From Mitsuaria sp. GD03876 (GTDB lineage: Bacteria > Pseudomonadota > Gammaproteobacteria > Burkholderiales > Burkholderiaceae_C), in contig NZ_JAOCCU010000038.1 of assembly GCF_029840635.1 (NCBI RefSeq), positions 1 through 59,217 on the forward strand: 59,217 nucleotides of DNA, written 5' to 3'. Every line of letters begins with the position of its first letter. Position 1 is the first letter of the stretch. The notes under the pieces were generated by a model. The model made no database searches. It had not been told where the DNA came from and saw nothing but the letters and a program-made list of their open reading frames with translations. The position numbers were made by a program, and so were the translations under genes. This document shows, one piece after another, positions 59,145 to 59,217 of the stretch.

Positions 59145-59217
59145 ATGCAAGTGTTGACGCCGGCAAGCGAGGTGCCTTCGGTGCGGTGGACCGCGCGCGG
59201 ACAGGCCGCGCGGGCAA
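59145..59217 (+). CDS. Possible start of a plus-strand gene cut by right edge
   Basis: An ATG at 59145 opens a frame of 24 codons to the window edge (MQVLTPASEVPSVRWTARGQ...). Length is too short to identify, and no clear ribosome binding site precedes it. It is divergent from the Mpo1-like gene, which fits a gene start, but this is weak. Confidence 0.25.
   Translation, partial: MQVLTPASEVPSVRWTARGQAARA

Overview
The window is high-GC DNA from a betaproteobacterium. Gene content and order (thrS-infC-rpmI-rplT-pheS-pheT-ihfA-merR-tRNA-Pro; purD-acyltransferase-hemF-nadD-rsfS-rlmH-maf-rng; tolB-pal-cpoB) point to the Burkholderiales, most likely the Roseateles/Mitsuaria/Rubrivivax/Leptothrix group. 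That placement is inferred from gene order and protein resemblance; no database search was possible. It reads as chromosome: I see no transposase, phage, CRISPR array or rRNA.

Layout. 1-9 kb: a DUF72 gene cut by the left edge, a small hypothetical gene, two secreted metallopeptidases (M28 and M4, each with a C-terminal PPC-type domain), then divergent aidB and tex. 9-12.7 kb: a TonB-dependent receptor and a patatin-like hydrolase, preceded by an elaborate multi-hairpin palindrome. 12.7-20.8 kb: translation genes thrS, infC (ATC start), rpmI, rplT, pheS, pheT, then ihfA, a MerR regulator and tRNA-Pro. A 12-codon threonine-rich leader peptide and an attenuator-like terminator precede thrS. 20.8-28.6 kb: a membrane acyltransferase, a membrane-anchored LytTR regulator, a four-gene Mla/MCE-type lipid ABC transporter and a YjgR-like ATPase. 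28.7-36.5 kb: yebC, purD, a lysophospholipid acyltransferase, hemF, nadD, rsfS with a long Lys/Ala-rich tail, rlmH, maf and rng. 36.5-42 kb: an unrecognised gene overlapping a Bug-like periplasmic protein, then tolB, pal, cpoB and tcdA. 42-43.8 kb: three tRNA-Lys genes and apbC.

The most coherent system is a selenium island at 44.1-57.9 kb. It holds a formate dehydrogenase-N/O operon whose alpha subunit reads through an in-frame TGA as selenocysteine (TGA at 44711, residue 196, followed by a SECIS-like hairpin). The accessory gene fdhE, then selA, selB and selC (tRNA-Sec), follow with almost no gaps. Next come a PhnD/PhnC/PhnE-like ABC transporter that probably imports a selenium oxyanion and a YdjA-like nitroreductase. 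selD is not in the window. A conventional gene caller would split the formate dehydrogenase alpha subunit into two ORFs.

The right end carries a CBS-domain protein and an Mpo1-like membrane protein, both on the minus strand. The observations most worth following are the thrS leader-peptide attenuator, the selenium island with its candidate selenium transporter, the hexanucleotide repeat inside selB, and a set of long intergenic palindromes that share a GC-rich core.
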